Source: Tolypeutes matacus (lineage: Eukaryota; Chordata; Mammalia; Cingulata; Chlamyphoridae). Taken from it: a stretch of DNA of 64,000 nucleotides. The position numbers and the translations under genes are program-made. The stretch is from NCBI GenBank assembly GCA_026826555.1, contig JAKSZT010054565.1, positions 3,155,071-3,219,070 on the forward strand, in the 5' to 3' direction. Below the pieces are notes generated by a model. It ran no database searches, was not told where the DNA came from, and was given only the letters and a program-made list of their open reading frames with translations. This document shows, piece after piece, positions 21,050 through 32,394 of the stretch (positions are counted from its first letter, which is position 1; each line of letters begins with the position of its first letter).

Positions 21050-22683
21050 ATAACTTCATTTTTTCTTATGGCCAAAAATATTCCATTGTGTGCATGTGTC
21101 ACATTTTCTTTATCCATTTCTTTATTGCTGGATATTTGGGTTGTTTCCAGCTTTTGCTATTGTGAATAATCCTGCTATAAACATTGGTGTGGAAGTATCT
21201 GTTTGCAACCCTGTTTTCACTCTCTTTGGGTTTTACCTCGATGTGAGATTGCCAGGTCAAATGGTAATTCTAAATTTAAATTTTTGAGAAACCACCGTAT
21301 TGCTTTTCACAGTGGCTGCACCATTTTACATTCCCACCAATAATGCTTTAGAATTCCAATATCTATGTGTCCTCTGCAACACTTTGTCATTTTTCATTCT
21401 TTTAATACTAGCCATCCTAGTGGGTATGAAATGGTATCTCATTGTTGGTTTTATTTGTATTTCCCTAATGGCTAATGATTTTGAGCATCTTTTCATGTGT
21501 TTATTAGCCATTTGTATGTCTTCTTTGGAGAAATGTCTATTGAAGCACTATGCCCATTTTTAAATTGGGTTATTTGTCTTTTTGTTGTTGAATTGTAGGA
21601 GTTTTTATATATTCTGGATATTAAACCCTTATCTGATATATGGTTTGAAACTTTTTTTCCATTCTGTAGGTTGTCTTAACTTTCTTGGTAATTTCCTTTG
21701 ATGCACAAGAGTTTTAAATTTTGATGAAATTGAATTTATCTATTTTATCTTTTGTTGCTCATGGTTTTGGTGTCAAATCTAAGAATCTATTGCCAGATCC
21801 CAAGACATGAGGATTTGCCCCTATGTTATCTTAAAAAAGATTTATAATTTTTAGCTCCTATATTTAGGTCCTTGATCCATGTTGAGTTGATTTTTGTATA
21901 AGGTGTGAGGTTGGGGTCCACCTTCATTCTTTTGCATGTGGATATCCATTTATCCCAACACCATTTGTTGAAGAGACTATTCTTTCCTCACTGCATGTAC
22001 TTAGCACCCTTGTCAAAAATCAATTTGCCATAGATATGTGGTTCTATTTCTGGGCTTTCAATTCTGTTCCACTGGTCTGTTTATCTTTGTACCAGTGCTG
22101 CACTGTTTTGATTACTGTCATTTTATAATACAGTTTGAAATTAGGAAGTGTCAGTCCTCCAACCCTGTTCTTCTTTTTCAAGATTGTTTTGGCTATTCTG
22201 ATCCACTTGCATTTCCATATAAATTTGAGGATTGATTTTTCTCACTTTTGCAAAAATCGCTTCTGGAATTTTAATAGGGATTGCATTGAATTTGTATATT
22301 GCTTCGAGTAATAGGGACATATCAACAACGTTAACTCTTCCAATCCATAAGCATGGGATGCCTTTCCACTTATTCAGGCTGCATTAATTTCTTTCAGCCA
22401 TGTTTTGTAGTTTTCAGTATATAAGTATTTCATACCTTAGCTAAATTTATTCCTAGATATTTTATCCTTTTATATGCTATCATAAATGGAATTGTTTTCT
22501 TAATTTTCTCTTTGGATTGTTCATTGCTAGTGCATAGGAAAATAGTTGCTTTTGTGTGTTGATCTGGTACCCTGTAACTTTGCTAAATTCATTTACTAGT
22601 TGTAATAGTTTTCTCGTGGATTCCTTTGGATTTTCTGTGTATGAGCTCATGGATCATTTTGTCTGCAGATAGAAGAAGTTTTA
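21050..22683 (-). pseudogene. LINE-1 ORF2 remnant, RT catalytic motif to C-terminus
   Basis: Antisense ORF2 text is clear: 'atattccattgtgtgcatgtgtcac', 'cccaccaataatgctttagaattcc', 'tcttttcatgtgtttattagccatttg' and 'ggattgcattgaatttgtatattgctt'. ORF2p is the LINE-1 endonuclease and reverse transcriptase that acts in target-primed reverse transcription. At 22652-22670 the catalytic FADD region reads A-D-K-M-I, so the second essential aspartate is gone. Only frames of up to about 60 codons remain open, for example minus 21326-21511. The remnant ends where the later insertion begins, directly upstream of the catalytic motif. Confidence 0.85.
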
Positions 22684-22694
22684 AATACTTTTTT

Positions 22695-23020
22695 AAAAAA
22701 AGATTTATTTATTTACTTAAAAAAAAAAAATTATCCCCCTCCCCCCGCCGCATGGTTCTCTTGTCTGTCTGCTCATTGTTTGCTCTCCTTCTCCAGGAGG
22801 CACTGGGAACCAAACCCAGGATCTCCCACATGGGAGACGAGTGTCCAACGGCCTGAGCCACATCCATCCCTGCTGGCTGCAGCATATACTGGCTTGTGGC
22901 GTCTGCTTTTAGGCGTCTGATCATTGCAGCGGGAGTGGCATCTGCACATCTTTTTTAGGAGGCACTGGGATCGCCCATGTGGTAGGCAGGCACCCAATTG
23001 GTGAGCCACGTCCACTTCCC
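22695..23020 (-). mobile_element. Dimeric DAS-type SINE with target-site duplication
   Basis: A long antisense copy with two tRNA-related blocks: 'aggaggcactgggaaccaaaccc..gagccacatcc' (22796-22867) and 'aggaggcactgggatcgccc..gagccacgtccacttccc' (22958-23020). It is flanked by AATACTTTTTT at 22684-22694 and 23021-23031. The two-block build shows how the longer SINE subtype is made. Confidence 0.8.
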
Positions 23021-23035
23021 AATACTTTTTTTTAA

Positions 23036-23096
23036 AAAGGAGGTGTGATGATTGAACCCAAGGGCTTGTATATGTGAAGCCACACTCACTACCCAA
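23036..23096 (-). mobile_element. DAS-type SINE fragment
   Basis: 'ggaggtgtgatgattgaacccaagggcttgtatatgtgaagcc' is a single diverged tRNA-like block just downstream of the dimeric SINE. It is probably an older, separate insertion. Confidence 0.6.
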
Positions 23097-23097
23097 T

Positions 23098-24990
23098 AGA
23101 AGTTTTTTTTTAAAAATTTTTAAATTTTTAAATTTTTAATTTTTAAAATGATACTTAGATTACATAAATGTTACACAAAAAATATAGGGATTCCTATATT
23201 CCCCACTCCCCACACCTCCCACACCCTCCCACATAAACATCCTTCATTAGTGTGGCACATTCATTGCAATTGATAAATGCATCTTGAGGCTTTGCCACTG
23301 AGCATAGACCATAGTTCACATTGTAGTCTATACTCTGTCCCACACAGTTCTGCATGTTATGTGATGATATAAAATGGCCTATATCTGTTATTGTAATGTC
23401 ATTCAGGATGATTCCCAAGTCCCCAAAATGCCCCTGTATTACACTTGTTTTTCCCTCTCCCTGCCCCCAGGGCCTCCAGTGGTCACTATGTCCACATCAA
23501 TGTTGTAATTTCTTTCAATGCTAGAATCACAATATGTCTATAGTAGAATACCAGTAAGGCTACTCTAGCCCATAGTTCATTTCCCAATCCTAAGGATTCT
23601 GGGATGGTGATGTCCACTCTACCTCTAATTGAGCAGAGGCTTAGATCCCATACAGCCAATAGATGGGACTCTCTTGCTTGCAGTTGTCAGCTCTCTTGTT
23701 TCCTTGGTATGGTGGTTGTCAATTCTCACCTCCTTGTTAGTTGTCCTGGGTGAGCCTAATGAACTGGAGTGTAGGTGTTGCAACTCCACTGAGGTTCCGG
23801 GCTCAGCTGGCACATGGACAGCTCAAAGACTCCAGTCTCTGGATGTACACCCACAAACTCCAGCATCAAGTACAGATTTAAAGAGAAGGGGCAGATGAGC
23901 CACGTGTAGGGAAGCCGTAATTGAGTCCAACTCTGTCACTCTCAGGAGCACAAACTCCAAAGTGGGGCCCACTGGCAAGGCAACAAACTCCAGAGCTATC
24001 TGTCCTGACCATAGGACCTGGGTGTCTCCAGAGCCCTCAGGAGACCCACTATATGGTGTAGTATCCACTTTGGCAGTCTATGAGATCCTGCTGAGATGTG
24101 CATAAGTATTACCTCTGGGATGACCTCCTGACTCACTTTGAAGTCTCTCAGCCATATAAACTCATTTGTCTTTACCTTTTCCCCCTTTTATTTGAGGTCT
24201 TTTTCCAGTTACATTGCTAGTTGGTGCTTGGTAGTAATCCCATGGTGCCAGGGAGGCTTATCCCCGTGAGCCATTTCCCACGCTGGGGGAAAGGTAATGC
24301 ACTTATATGCTAAGTTTGGTTTAGAGAGAGTCCACACTTGAGCAACAAGGAGGATCTCAGGAGGCAGCTCTTAGGTACTCCACAACACTAGGCTAAGTTT
24401 CAATTTCAAGAGCAAAGGCTCATAAGCACAGTCATCAATATCAAGGGCCCATCAGTGGATCATCCTCCTCCACCAATCATTGTCCCTGCACTTGGGGCAC
24501 TGTTGCTGCTCGCTTAGAGAATGTGGCAGAGCTCTCCAGGATGGGAATTCAATATTCTCTAGGTTATTGTGTGAGTCTCCACCCACTGTGGCAATGCCCT
24601 GTGAACATTTGAACATATTTATATACCTTATATGTATGCCCAGGTGAACTTCCTCCCATGTATCTCCCATCACTGACACCCAACACCAATGATCCTCTCC
24701 TGCCTCAGTTTGTAACCCTTCTGTGATCCAAAGCTTCTTCAAAAATGAAGCCAATTAAATAGCCAAATACAATTAATAGGAAAATGAAATAATAACGATG
24801 TTTAAATATAAGAAATAAAAATTTAAAAACTGAAATAAATTAAAATTAAAAGATTGGGATATTAAAAAATAATGAAAAATATTAAAAAAAATTTTTTTGA
24901 CATTTTGCCTTTCAAAAGTGTAATATCTGGTGTCCTGTATGTACAGTGGCATTTTCTTCCATTCATTCCCCAGTGTCTTACCTTTTTTCA
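23098..24990 (-). mobile_element. Xenarthran-type LINE-1 3' end, copy A
   Basis: A T/A-rich stretch at the left edge (23102-23150) is the reversed poly-A tail. It is followed by 'gatacttagattacataaatgttacac', 'ccccacacctcccacaccc', 'gagcatagaccatagttcac' and 'ctgggatggtgatgtccactc'. The same words occur in order at 30300-30990, and in reverse complement at 26905-27370. With a 3' tail and no LTR, a LINE 3' UTR is the best reading. The right part (24770-24990) is AT-rich and unassigned. No intact frame. Confidence 0.6.
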
Positions 24991-24994
24991 TTTT

Positions 24995-25255
24995 GTTTTC
25001 AAAGAAGTTTTAGGTCACAGCAAAGTCACATACAGAATACAGGGGACACTCATATACCCAACATCCTCCCTTTTTCCCCCTGCCCATATTAATACCTTTT
25101 TATATGTGGATGGTACCTTTGTCACAACTGGTATACAAATATTGAAACATAGCTACTAACCATGGTCAATGGTTTACATTATAGTTTACATTTTAGACTG
25201 TACACTTTTATAAATTTTGATGACATTTAACATGGCCTGTGTCCATCATTGCAAC
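24995..25255 (-). repeat. LINE-1 3'-UTR fragment, 5'-truncated
   Basis: 'aagaagttttaggtcacagcaaagtcacatacag', 'atgtggatggtacctttgtcacaactgg' and 'ggtcaatggtttacattatag' parallel the L1 3' UTRs at 33510-33720 and 54775-54970. The old L1 ORF2 resumes immediately to the right. Confidence 0.65.
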
Positions 25256-27860
25256 CTAAGAAATTTTACTTCTTCCTTTACAATTTGGATAGCTTTGATT
25301 TCTTTCTTTCTTTCTTTTTTTTTTTTTCTGCCTAAATTGCTCCGGCAAGAACTAATACAATATTGAATAGCAGTGGCAAAAGCAGGGATACTTGTTCCAT
25401 TCCTGATCATAGGGGAGAAATCATTAAGTCTTTGACCATTGAGTATGATGTTAGCTGTCAGTATTTTTTTCCATAAATGGCCTTTTTCATGTTGAGAAAG
25501 TTCCCTTCTTTTCCTGCTTTCCTGAGTGTTTAGATTAAGAAAGGATGCTGGATTTTATTGAATGCCTTTTCTGCATCTATTGAGATTATCGTGTGTTTTC
25601 TTTCCCCTTTAATGTAATAATGTAATGGATCACATGGATTGATTTTCATATATTGGATCACCTTTACAGTCCTGAGATAAATTCCACTTGGCCATGGTGC
25701 ATAATCTTTTTGGCATGCCATTGAATTCAGTTCACTAGTATTTTGTTAAGAATTTTTGCATTTGTATTCATAAGGGAAATTGGTCATAATTTTCTTTCCT
25801 TGTGATGTCTTTACCAGGCTTTGGTACTAGTGTAACGCTGGCCTCATAGAATGAATTAGGAAGTGTTTACTTCTCTTGAATTCTTTGGAAGAGTTTGAGA
25901 AGAATTGGTATGAATTCTTCTTTAAAAGTTTGATAGAATTCACCACTGAGGTCATCTGGTCCTAGGCTTTTCTTTGTTTGAAAGTTTTTGATAATTGATT
26001 CAGTCTTTGTATTTGTTATAGGTTTGTTGACGTTTCCTATTTCTTCTTGAGTAAATTTGGGTAAATGGTATTTCTAGGAATTTTCCCATTTTTTCCTAGA
26101 TTGTTTACTTTGTTGGCATACATTTATTCACAATATTCTCTTATAATCCTTTTTATTTCTATAAGGTCAGTATTGGCATCACCACTTTCCTTTCTGATTT
26201 CAGTTATTTGCATCTTCTCTTTTTTCTTTGTCAGACTAGCTAAAGTTTTGTCATTTATTTTTTTCCAAAAATCCAAATTTTAAAATTGTCAGTTGTTTTC
26301 TATTCTTTTTTTCATTTATCTCTGGTGTAAACTTGTTTCTTTTTCTGCTAGCTTTGGTTTACTTTTCTCTTCTTTTTCTAGTTCTTCGAAGTGTAAATGT
26401 AATTTATTAATTTGAGATATTTCTTTTTTCTTAATATAGGCATTCATAACTACAAATTCCCCTCAGCACTGCCTTTGCTGTTTTTATTTGTGTCTAAGTA
26501 TTTTTTAAATTTCTTTTGAATTTCTTCTTTAACCCATTGGTGGTTTAACTGTGTGCTGTTTAATTTCTACACTTTAGTGGATGTTTCAGTTTTCCTTCCA
26601 TTATTAATTTCTAGCCTCATTCCTCTTTGGTCAGATATTACTTTTTGTGATTTCAATATTTTAAAATTAATTTAGACGTTTTCTGCGCCCTAATATATGG
26701 TCGACTCTAGAGAATTTTCTGTGTGCATTTGAAAAGAATGTGTATTCTGACATTTTGGGGTGAAGTGTTCCATATATGTTGGTTAGAGCTAATTGTTTAT
26801 AGTGTTGTTCAGCTCCTCTACTTCCTTTTTGATCTTCTGTTTAAAAGTTCTATCCACAAATAAAGAAAAAAAGAGAAGAAATAAACAATTAAAAAACAAA
26901 AAAATGGACTAGAGTGGATTTAATGGTATTCTGTTGTAGATATATTGTGATTAAGCAATGGAAGAAATTATAACAGTGAGGTGGAGCTGGTGGCCACTGG
27001 ATGCTTTCGGGGCAGGGAGGGGAAGGGCAGTTGAAATACAGGGGCTTTTTTTGGGAATTGGGGGTTGTCCTGAGTGGCGTTGCAGTGACGGATGTAGGCC
27101 ATTTTACACCAGCATATACCATGCAGAACTGTGTGGGAGAGAGTGTGGTCTACGATGTGAACTGTGGTCTATGCTTGGTAGCAAGGCCCCAGGATGTGTA
27201 CATCCATTGCAGGTGATGTGCCACACTGATGAAGGATGTTTGTGTGGATGTTGTGGGAGGTGTGGGAGGTGGGGAACATGGGAATACTTGTAATTTCTGT
27301 GTAATATTTAGGTAATCTAAATACCTCTTTAAAAAATATATATATATATAAATAAAATAAAATAAACAAATGTTATATGTTGAAAATGGAGTATTGAAAT
27401 CTCCAACTATTTTTTGAGGAAATGCCTATTTCTCCCTTCAATTCTGTCAATGTTTGCTTCATATATTTTGGTGCTCTGCTATTTGGTGCATAAGTGTTTA
27501 ATTGTTAAATCTTGTTAGATTGACCCTTTTATCAATATATAATGTCCTCTATCTCTTGTAACAGTTTTTGACTTAAAGTCTATTTTGTCTGATATTAATA
27601 AGCCAACCCCACTCTCTTTTGATGACTAACTGAATGAAATATTTTTTCTATCCTTTCACTTTCAATGTATTTGCATTTATGGATCTAAAATGGGCTTCTA
27701 ATCAACCACGTATATTTAGGTCATGTTTCTTTATCCATTCTGCCAATCTTTGCCTTTTGATGGGAGAGTTTAATCTATTTACATTTGAGGAAATTACTGA
27801 TAAGGCAAGATTTACGCCTGCCATTTTGCTAATTATTTTTGTAAGTCTTATATCTTCTTT
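25256..27860 (-). pseudogene. LINE-1 ORF2 remnant, endonuclease and N-terminal RT part
   Basis: This continues the ORF2 cut at 22683: 'ttttacttcttcctttacaatttgg' directly follows the catalytic motif in standard L1 order. Minus 25530-25721 includes ISIDAEKAFNKIQHPFLI, which is RT motif A with its catalytic aspartate. Minus 27702-28061 ends in NVNRLNSPIKRQRLAEW, the start of the ORF2 endonuclease domain, which places the ORF2 start near 27.84 kb. Many stops and frameshifts are present, and an antisense LINE 3' end interrupts at about 26870-27370. Confidence 0.85.
26890..27370 (+). mobile_element. Xenarthran-type LINE-1 3' end, copy B (opposite orientation)
   Basis: A sense copy: 'ggtggagctggtggccactgg', 'gtagatatattgtgattaagcaatggaagaaatta', 'ggtctatgcttggtagcaagg' and 'gtgggaggtgtgggaggtgggg', then a TA/A-rich tail at 27330-27368. 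It lies inside the ORF2 remnant: host L1 text stops at 'gttctatcc' and resumes at 'gaaaatggagtattgaaatctcc'. The flanks are too diverged to define a target duplication. Confidence 0.65.
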
Positions 27861-28099
27861 CCCCTCCTTTCCTCCATTATTGCCTTCTTTTTTGTTTAGA
27901 TGATCTTTTACAGTGAAACATTTTGAATCACTCATCCTTTCCTTTTGTGCACATTTTTTAGATGTGTTTTTAGATATGTTCTTTATGGTTACCATGGGGA
28001 TTATATTTAGCATACTAAGTCTATTATAATTTAGTTTGTGTTGATTCCAACTTGATTTCAATGGCCTTTTATGTAGTTCATGTCACAGATTACATCTTT

Positions 28100-29090
28100 A
28101 TACATTGTGTGCCCAGTAACAAAGATTTATGCTTGTTTTTATGCATTTAAAAGTTCAGCCTTATAAGAAGTTAAAGCTTTGCATATGAAAAATGAAATAA
28201 TACTGGCAAGTATATTTACTCATATTGTTACTTACATCAGAGATCTTTTACTCATCCAGCACTGAGATACTGTCTACTGTACTTTCTTTTAACATGGAGG
28301 ACTCCCTTTAGAACTTCCTGTAAAGAAGATCTAGTGGTAATGAACTCCCTCAGTTTTTGTTTGTCTGGAAATATCTTAATTTCTTCCTCATTTTTGAAGG
28401 ACAACTTTGCCGGGTATCTTATTCTTGGGTAATTTTTCTCCCTTTCAGCACTTTAAATATGTCCTCCCACTGCCTTCTGACCTTCTTGGTTTCTATTGAG
28501 AAATAAGTTTTTAATCTTATTAAGAATCTTTTTTTATGTGAAATGTTCCTTCTCTCTTGACAAAGACAAAGATTCTGTCTTTGTCTTTGGCATTTGATAG
28601 TTTGATCATAATGGGTCTCAGTATAGATCTAACTGGTTTTATCCTGCTTAGTGTTTGTTGAGCATCTTGGATTTGTGTATTCATATCTTTCATCAGATAT
28701 GGGAAGTTTTCTGCTATTATTTTTTCAAATATTTATTCTGGTCTTTTAGCTTTCTTTTCTTCTAGAATTCCTATCATGTGGATATTGATATACTTAATTG
28801 TGTCTCTCAGGTTCCTCGGGCTCTGTTCATTTTTTTTTTCTCTCATTATTTTTTCTTTCTGCTCCTCAACCTGGGCAATTTCAATTGCTTTGTCTTTAGT
28901 TTCACTGATCCTTCCTTCTGCCTCCTCCAATCTGCTCTTGGAACCCTCTACTTAATTTTTCAATTTTGTTTTTGTAGTTTTGAGTTTCATAATTTCTATT
29001 TGGTTCTTCTTTATAATTTCTATCTCATTATTGAAATTCTCATTTTGTTCATATATTGTTTTCCTGATTTCCTTTAGTTCTTTGTCTATG
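28100..29090 (-). pseudogene. LINE-1 ORF1 remnant
   Basis: ORF1p is the L1 RNA-binding trimer with a coiled coil, an RRM and a C-terminal domain. Minus 28733-28930 reads EEAEGRISETKDKAIEIAQ and later LRDTIKYINIHMIGILEE. These match the end of the coiled coil and the run-in to the RRM. The rest is broken by stops. The segment lies upstream of ORF2 in the expected order. The exact ORF1 ends cannot be fixed. Confidence 0.75.
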
Positions 29091-29100
29091 TTTTACTTTA

Positions 29101-29335
29101 TTTTTTTTTAAAAATTAAGTTTTATTTATTTAATTATCCCCCCCTTGCTGCTTATGCTCATTATGTCCATTTTTCTGTGTCTGCTTGTCTCCCTTTATTG
29201 TGTCATCTTGTTGTGCCAGCTCGCTCACTGCTCCGTGCAGGCCAGCTTGCCTTCTCCAGGAGGCCCCGGGAATTGAACCCAGGGCCTCCCATATGGTAAA
29301 CAGGAGCCCAACCAATTGAGCCACAGCCGCTTCCC
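29101..29335 (-). mobile_element. DAS-type SINE with perfect 14-bp target-site duplication
   Basis: An antisense SINE with a T-rich left end, 'ccaggaggccccgggaattgaaccc' and 'gagccacagccgcttccc'. It is flanked by identical TATGTTTTACTTTA at 29087-29100 and 29336-29349 inside the L1 ORF1/5' region. The perfect duplication indicates a relatively recent insertion. Confidence 0.92.
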
Positions 29336-29349
29336 TATGTTTTACTTTA

Positions 29350-30285
29350 GATCTTATTCATGAGAGTTATTCTAAGATCTTTGATTAGTAATTCCTGAGA
29401 CTGCACTTCCCCCAGAATATGTGCCATCAAATTCTTTTATTTCTTGTGTTTGGGCCATACTTTCCTGTCTCCTTGTGAGTTTTGCACCTTTTTTAAAATT
29501 GAGAATTAGACATTCTGAGTATTATGTTGTGGTCACTCTGGAAATCTAGTTCTCTCACACTATTCAGTCTGTCAGACAAAGACAAAGAAGGAAAAAAATG
29601 AAGAAAATAAAATGAGAAAAAAAAATAAAAGAAAAAATACTAACAAACAAAACACACTCCCTCCCACACACCTCCAAAGAAGAAAAAAACAGCCAAGGAA
29701 AAATAATGAAGGGCACTGCCTCTCTAAGTTTCTTTTTATGTGCGTGTAGGAAGCAAGAAACTGCTGTTTTCGAAGCCAACCCTAGGCCAGCATCCCTACT
29801 CTTCCCTCAGGGATCTGCCAGAACTAAAAATATAAAACAGAGAAAAGAAAAGAAACTATCCAACCAAAAAAGTAAGAGATAAAGTGGTGCACAGGATGTA
29901 GATGCTGATATAAGGCTAGAAGAAGCTGCTTCTCAGAGAAACTGAGACTAGTGTCTTGCTGGGCACTTAAGGATATGCCAGACTAAACAGCACAAGAAAA
30001 AGAATAAACCTGACCAATGAAAATGTGCACTGGGTCTTTAAGTCCTGGTAGATAGTGTTGTGAGACCAGAAGCCACTGCTGCAGAGATGGCCAAAACTCA
30101 GGCCAGAGTCTGTGCTGTGCCCCCAGGCTCTGTCAGACCAGGAAAATACCCATTCACAGACAGGAAAAAACATACTAGCTCTTTATGTCCAAGTGGATGC
30201 TGGTGGGAGATTTGAGGTGATGATGCCCAGATGTCTGAAACAGACCAGGTTCTATGCTGATCCCTTGGATATCTCCCAGGCCAAA
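29350..30285 (-). repeat. Presumed LINE-1 ORF1 N-terminus and 5' UTR
   Basis: Contiguous with the ORF1 remnant across the SINE. It includes A-rich stretches (29577-29700) and no other repeat signature. Assignment to the L1 5' region rests on position and on the summed length of the element, not on recognised motifs. Confidence 0.4.
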
Positions 30286-30287
30286 CT

Positions 30288-30310
30288 TTTTTTTTTTTTT
30301 TTTTTTTGAG

Positions 30311-30341
<31 letters not shown>

Positions 30342-30990
30342 TTTGTAAAATGATATATAAATATATATGCATATATGTGTATTTGCTTACAAAAATGTTA
30401 TATATATATATATATATACACATATATTTTAAGAGGTGCTTAGATTACCTAAAATATTACACGGAACCCACTAGGATTCCCATGTTGCCCACCTCCCACA
30501 CCTCCCACCACATCCCACACAAACATCTCCCACAGTGTGGCCCACCAACCTCAATGAACTTACACATCCTGGAGCCTTGCCACCAACCATAGACCACAGT
30601 TCACACTGTAGACCACACTCTCTCCCACTCAGTTATGAGTGGTGTGTGCTGATTTAAAATGGCCTGCATCCATTGCCACAACAGTACTCAGGACAACCTC
30701 CAACTCCCAAAGAAGCCCCTGTATTTCAACTGCTCATCCCCTCCCTACCCAAAAACTGTCAAGTGGCCACTGGCTCCACCTCATTGTTATAATTTCTTGC
30801 ATTGCAAGAATCACCATATGTGAGCAAGAGAATACCATCAAGTCCACTTTAGTCCATAGTTCTTCCCCCAATCCAGAGGTGACTGGGATGGTGATGTCCA
30901 CTCCAACTCCAAGTGAGAGAGGTGCATGCCCTTTCTTTGATCTCAGCTCTCAGATGTGCCCACTGAAGCAAGACTGAGGGATAGGACCCC
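30288..30990 (-). mobile_element. Xenarthran-type LINE-1 3' end, copy C
   Basis: A T-run (30288-30307) and TTTA repeats are followed by 'aagaggtgcttagattacc', 'cacctcccacacctcccacc', 'accatagaccacagttcacactg', 'caagtggccactggctccacc' and 'actgggatggtgatgtccactcc'. These are in the same order as copy A. The copy contains an internal (TA)n at 30399-30418. The right boundary is approximate. Confidence 0.65.
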
Positions 30991-32390
30991 AAGCCAGAAC
31001 AGCTGGAGGAGAGAAAAGTTCCCATTTAGTGATATTAATCATTTCTCATCATAAAAGCCCATAAAATCTATCTTTTGCTACCTGACAAGATATGAGATAA
31101 TGAAAGAAGATTGCTTAAAATGTAAATCATTTAGGTCTGTTGGTAACACTGTTTAGAATTAAATTCATGTGTAATAGAACTTCCGATCAGAAATGAACAG
31201 TTTCCCAGACAAAGCCATCATAAGTTCCATAATTTCATATGGATGCTTCCAACGCTAATGGAGCCGGTGCAGTTCTCTTGATAGTGCTTTAAGCAGAAAA
31301 GGATCATTTTTCCTAGGTCAGTAACTAGCAAACACGACTGCAAATCATTCACCTCTGTTTTTCCCATCCAGCATTCAGAAGAAAACAGCTTAAACCTTTA
31401 CTGGGATAGGGAGAGGCAAGAGCTCACCCGTATCCCCCGCCCACAACACTGGGGTCTGAGAAGCTTCTGGAGTCCCCAGGGCCTGATGAAGGTCAGGGTC
31501 TTGCCTTAGTCTCTGGGCCTCCTGCTGCCCACCTCTCATACCTGGGGAGGGCTGGCTTGAGACCGAGTGGTAACAGAGACCAGTCTCCTCCAGTGCTTTG
31601 CTAAAACTCATCTGTCAAGCCCAGTGAGGTCCAAAGTGCGGGATGTATAGCAATGGTGTCCCGTGAAATGCTTTTAGGTGCTACAGGGACATGCAACTAA
31701 ATGACATTGGATCAAATGTCAATCCTCCTTCAATCCTCTTGCAAGACTGCTGATCATGTCTAAGAGAAGGACTTACCTGGTGTGAATATGTCTTTAGTGC
31801 CTGCTTCTTTTACATTTGTTCACCTCCCTTTCTTAACAAAGGGAAAGTGGGCCTTGGACTCAGAACTTTGCTCTGCAGGTGACATTATCCAGCAGAGTTA
31901 AATCACATTACTTTTAAAAAAATTGAATTAATTTTTATAGTTACATTTTATTTATGACAAGTGATTCTGAGTCTCCTTTTTGGTAGTGACAAAGATTCCT
32001 TCTAAGTGTATTTCTTTAGATAACAAGAATCAATTTAAAGAAGAATATTGAGTAAACAAGGGTAAAAATAGTTTATGGGAAAGATCCGGAAGATGCCCTA
32101 TGAATGACTGTAGACTGAGAAACTGATGTAGGGAGCGTTGCTAGTGGCAAGAGGGCAGGTGCCACCTCCAGGAGTGACAGCTCAGAGTGGATTCCAGAAG
32201 ACCCCATACTACTTAAAAAATATCAGTGTTTCATTTTCTCTTTGTAAAAAGGGATCGATCAATGTTATTTGCAGAAAATTTGGAAAGTATGGAAAAGAAT
32301 ACCCACATGAAAGCAAAGGAAACAAAAGAAGGAAAAAGAAAGGGAGAGAAAAAGTTGCTTGAGATCCTATTAGCCTGAGATAGCCATTGC
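30991..32390. other. Unique DNA, no gene seen
   Basis: No named repeat recognised with confidence. Short frames at minus 31390-31611 and plus 32138-32362 show no recognisable domain, and the lysine-rich end of the latter comes from A-rich DNA. Confidence 0.4.
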
Positions 32391-32394
32391 TAAT

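Larger units (their letters stand above)
20697..30285 (-). mobile_element. Near full-length degraded LINE-1 with nested insertions
   Basis: A single minus-strand L1 can be followed from its 3' UTR (about 20.7 kb) through ORF2, ORF1 and presumed 5' UTR (to about 30.28 kb). Its own sequence lies at 20697-22683, 25256-26870, 27371-29100 and 29350-30285, about 6.3 kb in total and close to a full-length L1. The inserted blocks are 22684-25255 (SINEs and younger LINE 3' ends), about 26870-27370 (an opposite-facing LINE 3' end) and 29101-29335 (a SINE). All reading frames are broken and the element is dead. Confidence 0.8.

Noticed and set aside
20697..22683. A gene family member with conserved words such as 'cattccattgtg'
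   Set aside because: The text matches LINE-1 ORF2 and 3' UTR order. It is a dead transposon, not a host gene.
23098..27370. An endogenous retrovirus with LTRs at copies A and B
   Set aside because: The similar ends are in opposite orientation and carry A-rich tails. There are no primer-binding site, polypurine tract or gag/pol words, so LINE 3' ends fit better.
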